The notes beneath the pieces are model-generated. The model was not told where the DNA came from. It was given only the letters and a program-made list of their open reading frames with translations, and did no database searches. DNA of 64,000 nt from Anaspis maculata (taxonomy: Eukaryota; Arthropoda; Insecta; Coleoptera; Scraptiidae): assembly GCA_949128115.1 (NCBI GenBank), contig OX421962.1:61111787-61175786 (forward strand), written 5' to 3'. Position 1 is the first letter of the stretch; each line of letters opens with the position of its first letter. Positions 10,423-21,856 of this stretch are shown one piece after another. The position numbers and the translations under genes were made by a program.

Positions 10423-11626
10423 CAGGGGCGTTCCTACGGCTTTCGCTGCCCTTGTGCGAAGTGAAATTTTGCTGCCCTTGTGCGAAGTGAAATTTCACTG
10501 CCCATCTAGATGGAAAATGCAGAGCGAATGAGGAGGGGGGAGGTTCGAGGGCAACCACTAGGGGATCACGGCTTTTTCAAGATTTCAATTACCTCCCAAC
10601 TTCTTTGAAATGAAATTATTGAAAAAGACCAACGTGATCGTGATAGGAAAGGAATGGGAAGAGAAAGTGGAAGGGAATTTTTTCTAAGAAAGTACAAAGG
10701 GAATCAGAGAAGTCGAAAATCGGTCATTTCCATCTAAATTGGGAGGACAACCCAATCATCAATCAGGAAATACATATTATAATGCAGAGGGAGAATAAAA
10801 GTGACATGAGGCAACTCTTAGAACTTTTCTTCATAAAGTTTGCAAGTTGAAACAAAAAATCCAATGCCTGTTATCAAAGCAACTTTGTACTTGAAATGTT
10901 TGTCTTGAGTTTATCGTCATCCTCGCTTCCTCTTGTTTGAAGTTTCAACTTCACCATAAGCTATAGACTCTGAAAATCGGTGAAAGAAGATCAAAGGTTG
11001 TCACTACGAAACCAGACAGATGGATCTTTGAAGATTGCCCTGTAATTGCGGAGTTACAACAAGACTCAAAGAATATCGGAGATATGAGGTCTGTCTTTAT
11101 GCCTCTGACGTCGAATGGAAGGATCTATGATATTTTTAGATATTTTGCACTATATTACTCAACACGCTGTAGTGATATGATGTGTAGCTCGATGTTTCGT
11201 AGAGAGACAGACTGATACCCAAGACTGGGCTATCCATGGGCTATCAAACCGTCTCAACAGAAGTCAAATCGTTCAAACTACCAATCCAAGTTTATCAATT
11301 TTTGAGAGAAGACAAATTTCAGAGTGTCACACTATACTAACTTGTTTCAAGCGGCATTCAGATCGATTTGCTAGACTCTGTTGACATCCTAGACTGACTA
11401 CAATCTAAAATTGTGAATAATGAATAATAAATAACACCTGGAGTGTGAAGTTCTGTCTTTTTCTTTTTTTCCGTTTTCTACTTTTACTTTAATAAATAAT
11501 GATGTACCTATTACAGATTTTGATCAGAGATCATTCTGCATCAGCACTTAGCCAAAAAAATGCTGCCCCTAAATTTGGCTGCCCTTGTTGTTCGCACAAT
11601 AAGCACCACGCCTAGGAACGCCCTTG
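10423..11626. mobile_element. Non-autonomous hAT-like element, 1204 bp
   Basis: The left end CAGGGGCGTTCCTACGGC and the reverse complement of the right end, CAAGGGCGTTCCTAGGC, are matching terminal inverted repeats. Perfect 8-bp duplications GGTACACG flank them at 10415-10422 and 11627-11634. 8-bp duplications and CA(G/A)GGGCG-type ends are features of the hAT superfamily. Just inside both ends is the phrase 'gctgcccttg', with a tandem duplication of 'gctgcccttgtgcgaagtga' at about 10447-10492. No transposase frame is present, so it would need enzyme from elsewhere. Confidence 0.8.
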
Positions 11627-11689
11627 GGTACACGAAACATTTTATGCATTTTAGCAAAGCGGGAGCGTCTACAACATTATTGCATAGTT

Positions 11690-11980
11690 GTACAAAAATA
11701 TGGCATCAAACATTTTCTCGCCGCTGGATCAGAGAATCGAAACCGAACATCTCCAAGGAGCTGGTCGTGCGGATGGCCCCTCTCAGGATAGACTCCAGTC
11801 TCCGCAGTCACGTGACAGTGGAGTCAGTGGACAAACTTCAGAAATCTTCTTTGGATGGACTCTAATTGATTGTTGATTGGCGTATTTCTCGTATTGTGGA
11901 GACCATATAATGCAGCAGTACTCCAAGCTTCGGTCTGACGAGGGTCTTGGACAGGGTGGCCAATGCTGCGGTACCCGGAA
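11690..11980 (-). pseudogene. Non-LTR retrotransposon reverse transcriptase remnant (C-terminal part)
   Basis: On the minus strand, shifting frames give 'LVRPKL', 'LEYCCIIWSPQYEKYAN', then 'LESIQRRFLKFV' and later 'LRRLESILRGAIRTTSSLEM'. This order (VRPxLEY-xx-VWSP, then xLExVQRRFxKFV) is typical of the region C-terminal to the catalytic domain in Jockey/CR1-type reverse transcriptases. Frameshifts and stops break it. It continues into the left arm of the adjacent foldback, and an inverted partner lies at 13095-13165. Confidence 0.7.
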
Positions 11981-13155
11981 ATTCACCGCAATTTCTATAC
12001 ATCTCGGGTGATCATTTGGAAACTATTCACCTGCAATAACTCCCGATTCCTAGTGAATATTTTTTCGATCAAAAACAGGTCGATTCTTATATCGAGGGGG
12101 ACATCTAAATCATACAATGTCAAATTTTTATCTTCAGCTCCTTCGCCCCCACTCACCCCAACTTTGAAATTTCAGATGATCTACCTTGCGAAAAATCAAA
12201 CTAAAGAGAATTTGATTTTTTTTCTGAAATAATATTTTCAAAACTTTGAACCTCACCTTCCTTCTCCCTAAAAATTCTCTGAGTTTCTTATTTTCAATTC
12301 TGGACCCCTCAATTCTTTTCAATGCAGTCAGCGTCATCCTAGAAAGCATCGAAGATAAGAATTTTCGGTGGACAAAGTGCTACCCAAATTCATCCCTTTG
12401 CTCTCCCACCAACTTTGTGATAGTTACATCAAATTAAAGGGAATTGAATTCTCTTTCTAAGAACAATTTTTTTGAAATTTGCAACCCTTCTTCTCATAAA
12501 TTAGACATTTGGAGTATTTTAGGAGGGAAATGGGAAGGTTTTAAAAATTTTAAAAAATTTTTGCTCAGGAAAAGAATTTAATTTCCTTTAATTTGATGTA
12601 TCACAAAGTAGGTTTTGCCATTTTAGATTTTTAAGATGAGGTGGAGGGAGCGAAAGAGTGAAATTTGGGTGGCATTTTTTCCACAGAAAATGTTCTCTTC
12701 CGATGCCATGTAGGATGACGTTGACTGCACTGAAAAAAATTGAGAGGTCAAGAATATTAAATTATTGGACACAGAGAATTTCAGGAACAAGGGGTGTGGG
12801 GTTAAAAATGTTATAAATATTTTTTCAGGAATAGAATTTATTTCTCGTCAATTTATTGTATCGCAAAAAAGGTGGTGTTATTTGAAAGTTCTGGTGGGTG
12901 GGGGCCAGGGGGCTAAAGATAGAAATTCGCCAAAAGCGTAAAACATATCACGTATGTTTTAAATGTCCCCCTCGATATAAAAATCGACCTGTTTTTTGCT
13001 CGAAGACATCTTCACCAGGAATCGGGAGTTATTGTGTAGGTGGATAGTTTTCAAATGATCACCCGGTATGTATAGAAATTGCCGTGAATTTCTGGGTACC
13101 GCAGCATTGACCACCCTGTACAAGACCTCCGTTAGACCGAAGCTTGAGTACTGCA
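11915..13155. repeat. Imperfect inverted repeat with reverse transcriptase fragments at both ends
   Basis: 11915-12115 pairs with 12955-13155. The phrases 'ccaagcttcggtctgacgag' and 'gtccccctcgatataaaaat' each find their complement in the other arm. The middle (12130-12940) is itself made of inverted AT-rich text shared with 1-600. Both ends carry the LVRPKLEYC-coding text, so an inverted duplication has captured the end of a LINE. Confidence 0.7.
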
Positions 13156-13165
13156 CCGGGGGCAA
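13095..13165 (+). pseudogene. Second, inverted reverse transcriptase fragment
   Basis: The plus strand reads 'LYKTSVRPKLEYCTG' without interruption, the same motif as the minus-strand remnant at 11.9 kb. The similarity ends abruptly after the EYC codons. Confidence 0.55.
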
Positions 13166-13224
13166 AAGACAAAATTGAAAGTGCCCTGCGGTTGCCGCCA
13201 GGCGATCGCGGTGCAGCCGATCGG

Positions 13225-15325
13225 ATCCCTGGCAATGAAAAGTGTAACTGGTATTAGTGGGGTCGATACGATTTTGGATACTGCACTTTTGAGTAGAGTT
13301 ATAAAACTTGGCATATAGTTTCTAGGGGCCATTGGAAGAAATTTCGTCCGATGTTCCCAAAAATTTTTTCGACGGAATCCGTTATATAGGCCCCTTTTTC
13401 CAAAATGGCGACCTTTTGAAAATTGGCGATTGGTCGTACAGTGGCGCGTAAAGTATCAATTCCTAACATTTTGACCATGACCAGTTGATTTAAGCCACCC
13501 CTGACTTGATCCGTCTGATATTTTGGCCATTTGGGCCTTTTTTCCGAAATGGCAGCTAAACTTTGGAAGTTGGCATTTGATCATATAGTGGCCTGCAAGG
13601 TATCAATTCTTGACATTTCGACCATGACAAGTCGATTAAAGCCTACCCCGACTCCATCCAACCTGAATTTTGGCCTCAATACTCAATTATATTGCTGATA
13701 CTAAAATTTATTTTTCAATTTTTAGAAGGGTTGTGGAGAACCACTTCTTGGATTTTCTGTGTGTCCAATATGTGAGTAATCCGGAGAGCAGAATCACTAA
13801 ATTTTTTCCGAAAAAATGAAATAGAAGCCCCCCCACTGAAAAAACCTATTTCACGCATGTATGAAACTGCATATAACACTGCATACCTACATTTTTTGCC
13901 AAAAATGTGTCACATGGGACAGACTAAGACCCATAGGAGAGATCTTTGTGCCTTGGACACACTAGAAACTTGCAGAAATTTTTATAAACAGTACTATGAT
14001 TCAATAAGAGTTACATTGTGATTGTCTCCTGCTCAAATCTCTTCAAGTACAACTCTTATCGACTTATAAATCTGCAAAAATCGCTTATCTCGATTCCTTC
14101 TCGAACATATTCAAACAACTTGCACTTCGAAATTTCTCGCGGTTTTGATGCCACGATATCTTCACTGACAGGAGGACAGGACTATAAATGGGGATTGAGG
14201 CCAAAATTTGAGTCAAGTCGAGTCGGGAAGGGTATTAATCGACACGCAATGGTCCAAATGTCCAGGAATGGATACATTGTGTGCCCCTATACGACCACTT
14301 GCCGATTTTCGAGGTTTGGCTGCCATTTTGGAAAAAAGGCCCCAATGGCTCAAACATCAGCCGAATCGAGTCAGAGGTGGCTGGAATCGACTCGACATAG
14401 TTAAAATGTTACGAATGGATAGTTCGTGCAAACGTGCAAATTTCCAAATAAATTGCACCACATATCAGTGCACAGTCGACTCGGATGCTCTACATCAGTG
14501 GGACGCTTTCTAATGCAGAAAATCAAACCTTGCAAGAATTTATTCCTAATCAACATGCCAAATTTCTTCTGCACTAATGAAAATTTTCTGAAACAACTTG
14601 CAGTTGGTATGTAGGTATGTACTTTCGACGTTTTTTTTTATGGTTGTCACAGTTTGATACATGCGTGAAATAGGTTTTGTCACTGGGGGGAGCCTTTCAT
14701 TCCTTCGGAAAAATGTAGTGATTCTGCCTCGGATTCTGCTCTCCGGATTACTCACATGTTGGACACACAGAAAGTCCAAAAAGTGGTTTTTCCTCGGGTT
14801 TTCTACAACCCTTCTCAAGATGAAAAAAAAATTCTAAATCAGCACTTTAATTGAGTATTGAGGCCAAAACCTAGGTTGGGTAGAGTCGGGGTAGGCTTTA
14901 ATCGACTTGTGATGGTCGAAATGTCGAGAATTGATACCTTGCAGGCCACTACACGACCAAATTTCAATTTTCGAAGTTTGACTGCCATTTTGGAAAAAAG
15001 GCCCAAATGGCCAAAACATCAGTCAGATCGAGTTAGGAGTGGCTCAAATTAACTCGTTATAATCAAAATGTTAGGAATTGATACTTTGAGCGCCACTGTA
15101 CGACCAATCACCAATTTTCAAAATTTGGACGCCATTTTGGAAAGAGGGGCCTATATAACGGATTCCGTCGAGAATTTTTTTGGGAACATCGGGCGAAATT
15201 TCTTCTTATGGTCCCTAGAAACTATGTGCCAAGTTTCAAAACTCTACTCAAAAGTGCAGTACCCAAGGGATTTTCGTCGCGTACCGTCCCCACTATATGT
15301 CTAGGACTGGTATTTCTAGGCGCAG
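13225..15325. repeat. 2.1-kb foldback built from about 190-bp repeats
   Basis: 13225-13420 is the reverse complement of 15125-15325 (for example 'ggaatccgttatataggccc'). 13735-13870 pairs with 14680-14820. The arms and the loop both contain diverged copies of one module, with the phrases 'gccattttggaaaaaaggcc' and 'cgactcga..aatgt-aggaat', at about 13540-13690 (inverted), 14190-14410, 14870-15060 and 15065-15160. The frames of 78-128 codons inside are translations of this module and show no known domain. Confidence 0.7.
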
Positions 15326-15419
15326 TGAGTGCTGACCAATCACAGGATGTTAAATGTGCCAAACTTTCCAATGTCATGCCATACGACCGTGCAACCGAAC
15401 CCAAAGGGATGGCAGAAAA

Positions 15420-15860
15420 AAATATTACATCGATATATCGTAATAGTGGCGTAACTAGAAGTGTCCGATGGGAGGGGGTCACGACTGAAAAATCTGCGAG
15501 AATGCGAGCAAAGCAAACAAAAAAGCACCGCATTTGGAACATTTTTAAGAAATTCTGTGGCCAATGGAGGGGGTTTGGACCCCAAAACCCCCCCTTTAGT
15601 TACGCCACTGTATCGTATCGAATGATATATCGAAAAGTGTATATCGATATCTCAATATATCGCCACAAACATATCGATTTATACGATATATCGATATTTC
15701 TAAAGAAAACCTTTAAAAAGGGGGCACGTGGGTGGGGCGCAAGCCCCCCTTTAGCGCCGCAGGCGAGAATTTTTCGATATATCGATATATTTGTGTCGAT
15801 ATATCGATATATTTATGTCGATATATCGATATATTTATGTCGATATATCGAATAATTTTT
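15420..15860. repeat. ATCGATAT microsatellite region interrupted by a hAT MITE
   Basis: Repeats of the 8-10-bp type 'tcgatata' occur at 15430-15440, 15610-15710 and 15770-15855, with related text at 16070-16135 and 17225-17260. The motif is self-complementary, so reading frames run through it in several phases, and one 215-codon frame arises this way. A small GC-rich hairpin ('ggggcgcaagccccc') lies near 15735-15750. Confidence 0.85.
15444..15610. mobile_element. 167-bp hAT-type MITE
   Basis: The ends are TAGTGGCGTAACTA and the complement of CAGTGGCGTAACTA. They are flanked by TATCGTAA and TATCGTAT, an 8-bp duplication with one mismatch. CAGTGGCG-type ends with 8-bp duplications are characteristic of hAT MITEs. 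It sits inside the ATCGATAT microsatellite. Confidence 0.75.
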
Positions 15861-16140
15861 TACTACCACCAAAAGTTTCAAGATCGAGTCAACTTCCAAT
15901 GAATTCATAAAATTCTTATTAAAAATGAATGTGACCAAACTGTTAGGTATATGGACAAACACAGATTTTCCTAAACTTACTAGATTAGTGTAGAGTGCTA
16001 AGCCGTGAAAGACAGCTTTTTCCATCATTATTTATTTTTAGAAAGTGAATCTAGTTTCTAAATTTTGTTCGATATCTCGATCGATATTTCTTTCGATATA
16101 TCGGCAGTGATATATCGATATAAAAATATCGATTTATAAA

Positions 16141-17223
16141 AGAATCTAGGGGACAAGCAAATTCAGACAATTTCTAAAATCATCATAACTTTTGATTCCC
16201 GTCAGCGATTTCATATTATATCGGTTCCCAGTGTTCGATAGCTCAATTTTTCTTCTTCGTGCCTTGATCACGTCAAATACGAACAATGCTTTATGAAGTT
16301 GCTGCAGGGTGATCAATGGAACAGTGTAAAATTGCCGAAAGTTCAGTACGAGCGCGATTTCTCCAAAAAATGCATGCATTTTAATAGCACAGTTATAAAG
16401 ATCAGTGTTTCAGCTTCAGTGACGTTTTTGAATTTTAGAAATTGAAGGTGAATTGCCAAAGATATTGTTCATTTTATGCCACCGTCTTGAACTTATTCCA
16501 AGAAAGAAAAAAGTGATCCGATTTTGATTTTATTGAAACTTGGAACACACACATGTCAGGTTCAAGTAATTGGAATTTTAAGGTCAAATGTCACTTTCGA
16601 TCACTTTCGAGCCGCTATATTGAACTTTTTACATAAATGATTCGATTTGAATGAAACTTTGAAACACATTAGAATCGAATCATTGTGAAATGTGAAAAGT
16701 TCAATATAGCGGCTCGAAAGTGATCGAAAGTGACATATTTGACCTTGAAATTCCAATTACTTGAATCAGTCATGAGTGTGTTCCAAGTTTCAATAAAATC
16801 GGATCACTTTCTTGGAAGTTCAACATGGCGGCACAAAATGATCAATATCTTTGGCAATTTACCTTCGATTTCCAAAATTCAAAAACGTTACTGAAGCTGA
16901 AATACCAGTCTTTATAACTGGTGTGAATTTTGGAAATCGAAGGTAAATTGCCAAAGATATTGATCATTTGCTATTGGAATGCATACTTTTTTTTTGGGAA
17001 ATCGCGCTCGTACTGAACTTTTGCCAATTTTACACTGTTCCATTGATCACCCTGTAGAATCTTAATGAAACATTGTTCGTACTCGACGTGATCAAAGCAT
17101 GAAAACAAAAGATTGGGTTGAGCTATCGAATACCGAAAACCGATATGAAATCGCTGATGCCAATCAAAAGCTATGATGATTTTAGAAATCGTCTGAATTT
17201 GCTTGTTTCCTAGATTCTTTTGA
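16141..17223. repeat. 1083-bp foldback, centre near 16680
   Basis: 16141-16260 ('gaatctaggggacaagcaaa', 'atcgctgacg'-type text) is complementary to 17100-17223. At the centre, 'ctttcgatcactttcgagcc' at 16600-16619 and its complement at 16706-16725 flank a loop of about 85 bp. An extra short inverted piece ('ttggaaatcgaaggtaaatt') follows at 16928. Very weak coding capacity; the short frames are arm mirror images. Confidence 0.85.
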
Positions 17224-17777
17224 TGTGTATATCGATGTAAAAAACATATCGATATATCGTTGCCATCCGTAAACTCAAGGCAAAGGATGCGATCTCGTTC
17301 GCATGATCGCATGATCTAAACCCAAACCGAGAGAACGATGCGCCCTCATTATCTGCGCAAATCAGGGAGGCGATCTATCACATCCTTCCTAGAAATAGAG
17401 CGCCTGGTTCCTGGTCCCTGGTCCCTGGTGTTTGTGTGGCACAAAATCGGGGTGTCAGTACCTATCTCCTAGTGGTTGATGTTTTTTGTTTTTTGTGTTC
17501 GTGTAGGGGGAGCCCTAGTCCTAATACTGGCGTTATTCATTGTTTGATTTTTTTTTGTCCGCACCATGGCCATGGTCTGGACCACTGCTCATACGTGTGA
17601 ATTTATTGTTTCGACTAGTAGCGAAGTAGCGGGTAGTTTCAGTTATTCTCTGGTTTCGGTGTGCTCTCGGGTGTGCTTGTTGCTCCAAGATTTCTACAAA
17701 AACACGTGGTTTGAAATGTTTGTTTGAAACGGAAAATAACGGGATGATGAATCTGGTTTTGAAGGAGCGAATTCGGC
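17224..17777. other. Unassigned DNA
   Basis: It contains a short tandem run of 'ctggtccctggtccctggt' near 17405-17430. A minus-strand frame of 82 codons (17533-17781) has no recognisable domain. No other repeat match was seen. Confidence 0.3.
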
Positions 17778-18044
17778 CCATTTACCGAATGCATACAAAC
17801 ATAATACCATAATGATGTATAATGATGGAAGTGCTGGATACGAGGATACGTACCTATTCGTTCCTACCGTTCTACCTACACGTAGAATCAGCCACAGCCA
17901 AGTAAGCATCACTTTCACTTTTCACTTATCGCGGCCTACCCTGTGCTTATCAATCACTATGATTTACTGCCAACAGTGCCAACTGCCACTGCCACTCCAC
18001 CATTATAGCACTCCACCTGCCCTCTGCACTCCACTCTCCACTTG
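17778..18044. repeat. Dispersed direct repeat, copy A
   Basis: 17880-18044 matches 28026-28171 in the same orientation ('acacgtagaatcagccacag', 'ccactgccactccacc', 'ccactctccacttg'). The first part, 17778-17840, matches 23081-23130 ('accgaatgcatacaaacata', 'atggaagtgctggat'). Copy A is interrupted right after CCACTTG by the 18045-21520 foldback, while copy B at 28 kb runs on into a MITE. Confidence 0.8.
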
Positions 18045-19273
18045 TAGTGGAGCGGTTGAAGCTCGCTAACGCGTCTCCTTAACGAGTTATTTTTTTTAGA
18101 GTATAACACTCTGGAACCATCATCATTCGATTGAGAAAACATCAGGCTTCATAATATATAAATTTCAGCAAAATCGCGAGGTACCGACATCGAGTTTTTT
18201 GCCATCAAACCTCGAGAAGGCCAGATTTTTCAAGGGATTTCATCACTTACAAAAACTCAATTTTCTCGAAAAATATACGGTCTTGATGGCAGGTTCTGAC
18301 GTCAATTCATAGAGAATTTCTTGGGCAACATTTTGATGTACGTCACTCTCACTCTGTTTTCCTAATTAACCCGGAAAACAAAAAAATGTGCAGAAAACAG
18401 CGATGAAATTTGTCAGTGTCCGCGTTTCCTTTACGATAACTTTCGAATTCACGATATCAAATTAAGATTTTTTTACACAGAAATGTTCCTCAATTTATTC
18501 TGAAAATATAATCTCCCATAACATATAGTCGCGTTTCAAAAATAAAGGCGTCAGAAGCAAAAACATCGGAGCGCGCGCTCCCGTCAAACTGTCAGCCGCC
18601 CAGTATTTGGAACATGGGCTATGAGGTGTAAAAATTTTTCTCGACGTTATTTTAGATAATTGAGTGATGAAACTTTATATAATGGTTTAATGGACAATTA
18701 CCTCTCCTTTTGCCAACTATTGGGACCATACCATCCTGCAGAGCCCCTACAAGGTCGCTGCAAGGGCTTCTTTGGTTTAAAAAATTACCGCTCTTCTACT
18801 GCAGAGCAGATATTTTTGTTTTTTTTTCTCTTCATTTTTTTTTATACGTCACTTCTTATTCAGAACGGTATGATCTTAAATATGTGGATGCCAAGTGGTA
18901 ATCAGACTCCAATACCAAAGCAGTATTGAAGGAAATACCTACCTTACACTTCTGCGTGATTATCTAAATAGATACCTATATATCGAAGTTCTATAAATTC
19001 AGCGGTGCAGCCAAGTGATGGGCTACGGGACTATAGCCTCTCCCCAGATTACCAATTCTTCGCCCTTTTTTTCGAGAATTTTAGTCCTTTCTCGAGTTTC
19101 GAAGGGACATTTCGTTCCCAGTTATTGGCTCAGCCTCCCACGACAAAATCCTGTCTGCGCCACTGAGTATCTGAAGTCAGGTTTCTATGTTTTGTATATT
19201 TATCGCAATGTCTGCATGAGACACAATGGTTCATGATCAATTTTAATGGGAAATAAGTGGAAAATTAAATCCA

Positions 19274-19951
19274 TCAAACGAATGAAATGTCCTCATCGTC
19301 ATCGGCATCATTATCGCCATCGTTCTCATTTTGAATTATTATTATTTTTGATTGGTTTTCGCAACCTTTCCATTTGCAAGCCTCAGTGCATTTTAAATGT
19401 TCCTTCAGGCACTGGCATTTCGATGTTGAGCAGTTTTTGTCTTTGCAGAAAATGTCCAACATCTCCCAGACTTCATTTGGGATGAGAGGCTGTACGGAGA
19501 TAGTTTGTGAAATATAATTTGATGTATTTTCCCTCGTATTTTCCCAACCGAAACGAAAAATGTCCAATTCAGGCAATGAGCCCACATCACTGTTTCGCCA
19601 TATGTGACACTGCAACATACATCTGAAAAGAAATTTTTGATACAGGCAAGTAAATGGCTACCTTAAGGCGTGCTGCCGAAATGCGTCCTCCGTTGGAGGA
19701 ATTTCGGAAGACGGCTTGAGCTTGTCAAGGGTGAGGTGACGTCGCAAATCGTCAAGTGTTTTGATGTCATTTTTTCATCTGGACAAAATCTTGATGAATC
19801 GTCTCGAGATTTCAATATTGCCAGAAACATCATGTACATTTTCAGCAAAATGCGCTAGCGATTTAGCTTCATTTAGTCTCGTCCTAGCAACATCGAATGC
19901 CGTTTTCTTTCCAATTTTGAAAAAGCCATTCGTAGTGTCGCATCCTGTCAA
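19274..19951 (-). pseudogene. Broken copy of a multicopy GCDTT / cysteine-rich-tail family
   Basis: Exon 19662-19951 encodes 'LTGCDTTNGFFKIGKKT' and later 'PPTEDAFRQHALR', with one in-frame TGA at 19775-19777. A 39-bp GT-AG intron (19623-19661) leads to exon 19274-19622. This exon encodes 'HIWRN', 'FGWEN', 'LIPNEVWEMLDIFCK', then eight cysteines (spacing of the type CxxxxCxxxxCxC-x7-CxxxCxxxxC) and an acidic tail ending at a stop at 19274. I recall this motif order (GCDT, PPT..A..QH.LR, GW, Cys-rich end) from abundant unnamed multicopy proteins of insects and cnidarians. I cannot name the family or its activity. The cysteine cluster resembles a CXC/tesmin-type zinc-binding motif. The 5' part is missing. 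Confidence 0.6.
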
Positions 19952-20007
19952 ATTATTATAATTATACTTCTTTTCTACAATAAAAATTTCTATTATGATC
20001 TGTAAGG

Positions 20008-20340
20008 GCGTATGTCACATAAGGTGAAACAGCAATGTGGGCTCATTGCCTGGATTGGACATTTTTCGTTTCGGTTGGGAAAATACATCAAAAAAATTAT
20101 ATTTCACCAACTATCTCGCTAAGGCCTCTCATCCCAAATGAAGTCCGGGAGATGTTGGACATTCTCTGCAAAGACAAAAACTGCTCAACATTGAAATGCC
20201 AGTGCCTGAAGGAACATTTAAAATGCACTGAGGCTTGCAAATGGAAAGGTTGCGAAAACCAATCAAAAATAATAATAATTCAAAATGAGAACGATGGCGA
20301 TAATGATGCCGATGACGATGAGGACATTTCATTCGTTTGA
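20008..20340 (+). pseudogene. Inverted copy of the last exon of the same family
   Basis: The plus strand repeats the second exon (LIPNEVREMLDI, the same eight cysteines, the same acidic tail, stop at 20338-20340). It lacks the exon with the GCDTT motif. It differs from the minus copy at scattered codons and has short deletions before the cysteine region. It is simply the right arm of the foldback. Confidence 0.6.
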
Positions 20341-21523
20341 TGGATTTAATTTTCCACTTATTTCCCATTAAAATTGATCATGAACCATTGTGTCTCATGC
20401 AGACATTGCGATAAATATACAAAACATAGAAACCTGACTTCAGATACTCAGTGGCGCAGACAGGATTTTGTCGTGGGAGGCTGAGCCAATAACTGGGAAC
20501 GAAATGTCCCTTCGAAACTCGAGAAAGGACTAAAATTCTCGAAAAAAAGGGCGAAGAATTGGTAATCTGAGAAGAGGCTATAGTCCCGTAGCCCACCACT
20601 TGGCTGCACCGCTGAATTTATAGAACTTCGATATATAGGTATCTATTCAGATAATCACGCAGAAGTGTAAGGTAGGTATTTCCTTCAATACTGCTTTGGT
20701 ATTGGAGTCTGATTACCACTTGGCATTACATATTTTAGATCATACAGTTCTGAATAAGAAGTGACGTATAAAAAAAAACGAAGAGAACGAAAACGAAGCC
20801 CTTGCAGCGACCTTGTAGGGGCTCTGCAGGATGGTATGGTCCCAATAATTTGCAAAGGGAGAGGTAATTATCTATAAAACCATTATATAAAGTTTCATCA
20901 CTCAATCATCTAAAATAACGTCGAGAAAAATTTTTACACCTCATAGCCCATGTTCCAAATACTGGGTGGCTGACAGTTTAACGGGAGCGCGCGCTCCAAT
21001 GTTTTTGCTTCTGACGCCTTTATTTTTGAAACGCGACTATATGTTATGCGGGATTATATCTTCAGAATAAATTGAGAAACATTTCTGTGTAAAAAAATCT
21101 TAATTTGATATCGTGAATTCGAAAGTTATCGTAAAGGGAACGCGGACACTGACAAATTTTGTCGCTGTTTTCTGCACATTTTTTTGTTTTCCGGGTTAAT
21201 TAGGCAAACAGAGTGAGAGTGACGTACATCAAAGTGTTGCCCAAAAAATTCTCTATAAATTGATGTCAGAACCTGCCATCAAGACCGTATATTTTTCGAG
21301 AAAATTTAGTTTTTGTAAGTGATGAAATCCCTTGAAAAATCGGGCCTTCTCGAGGTTTGATGGCAATAAACTCGATGTCGGTACCTCGCGATTTTGCTGA
21401 AATTTATATATTCTGAAGCCTGATGTTTTCTCAATCGAATGGTGATGGTTCCAGAGTGTTATACTCTAAAAAAAATAACTCGTTAAGGAGACGCGTTAGC
21501 GAGCTTCAACCGCTCCACTATTG

Positions 21524-21856
21524 AGGACGGAGTCATATTGGTAAAATAATAATAAGCGTTGCGAAATCAATCCGTGTGGGTTTATTCCTTGACGGATTCT
21601 TACCATTTTGGTCTCTTTCGAAAGCTACAAGGATGTATTTTGGTTTGAGCCCATTGGCATTTCCAAAATCCAAAAATAATTTTTTCAAATGTCAAAATTT
21701 TCAAAAAAATTTTAGATTTCGGAAATGCCAATGGGCTCAAACCAAAGTACATCCTTGTCGCTTTCGAAGGAGACCAAAATGGTAACAATCCGTCAAGGAA
21801 TAAACCCACAGGGATTGATTTCGCAATGCTTGTTTTACCCATTGAACACCGTCCTT
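21524..21856. mobile_element. About 330-bp hairpin MITE, copy 1
   Basis: The arms are nearly perfect complements: 'tgggtttattccttgacgga' near 21569-21588 pairs with its complement near 21793-21812, and 'ggtttgagcccattggcatt' near 21642-21661 pairs inward, with a loop near 21690. The ends read AGGACGG-GT and the complement, matching the GGACGG ends of the next element. A second copy lies at 28165-28482. Confidence 0.8.

Larger units (their letters stand above)
18045..21520. mobile_element. 3476-bp foldback transposon carrying a broken gene
   Basis: The ends TAGTGGAGCGGTTGAAGC and its complement match exactly and are flanked by TTG at 18042-18044 and 21521-21523. The arms (18045-19622 and about 20008-21520) are near-identical reverse complements, with a unique centre of about 385 bp. 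Each arm carries a nested CAGCGGTGCAG...CTGCGCCACTG segment (19010-19165 on the left), so that insertion predates the inversion. The direct repeat at 28.1 kb lacks the element and gives an approximate empty site. The unique centre and the left arm form one broken minus-strand gene; the right arm holds only its last exon. Confidence 0.8.

Noticed and set aside
14018..14404. 128-codon frame in the loop of the 13.2-15.3 kb foldback
   Set aside because: Its C-terminal half is the 190-bp module that also forms the foldback arms, and no domain was seen.
15208..15855. 215-codon plus-strand frame
   Set aside because: It runs from a foldback arm through a hAT MITE into an ATCGATAT microsatellite. No real gene would span these.
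19010..19165. Independent hAT MITE with CAGCGGTGCAG / CTGCGCCACTG ends
   Set aside because: The ends fit, but no 8-bp duplication was found at its flanks, so it is mentioned only as part of the foldback arms.
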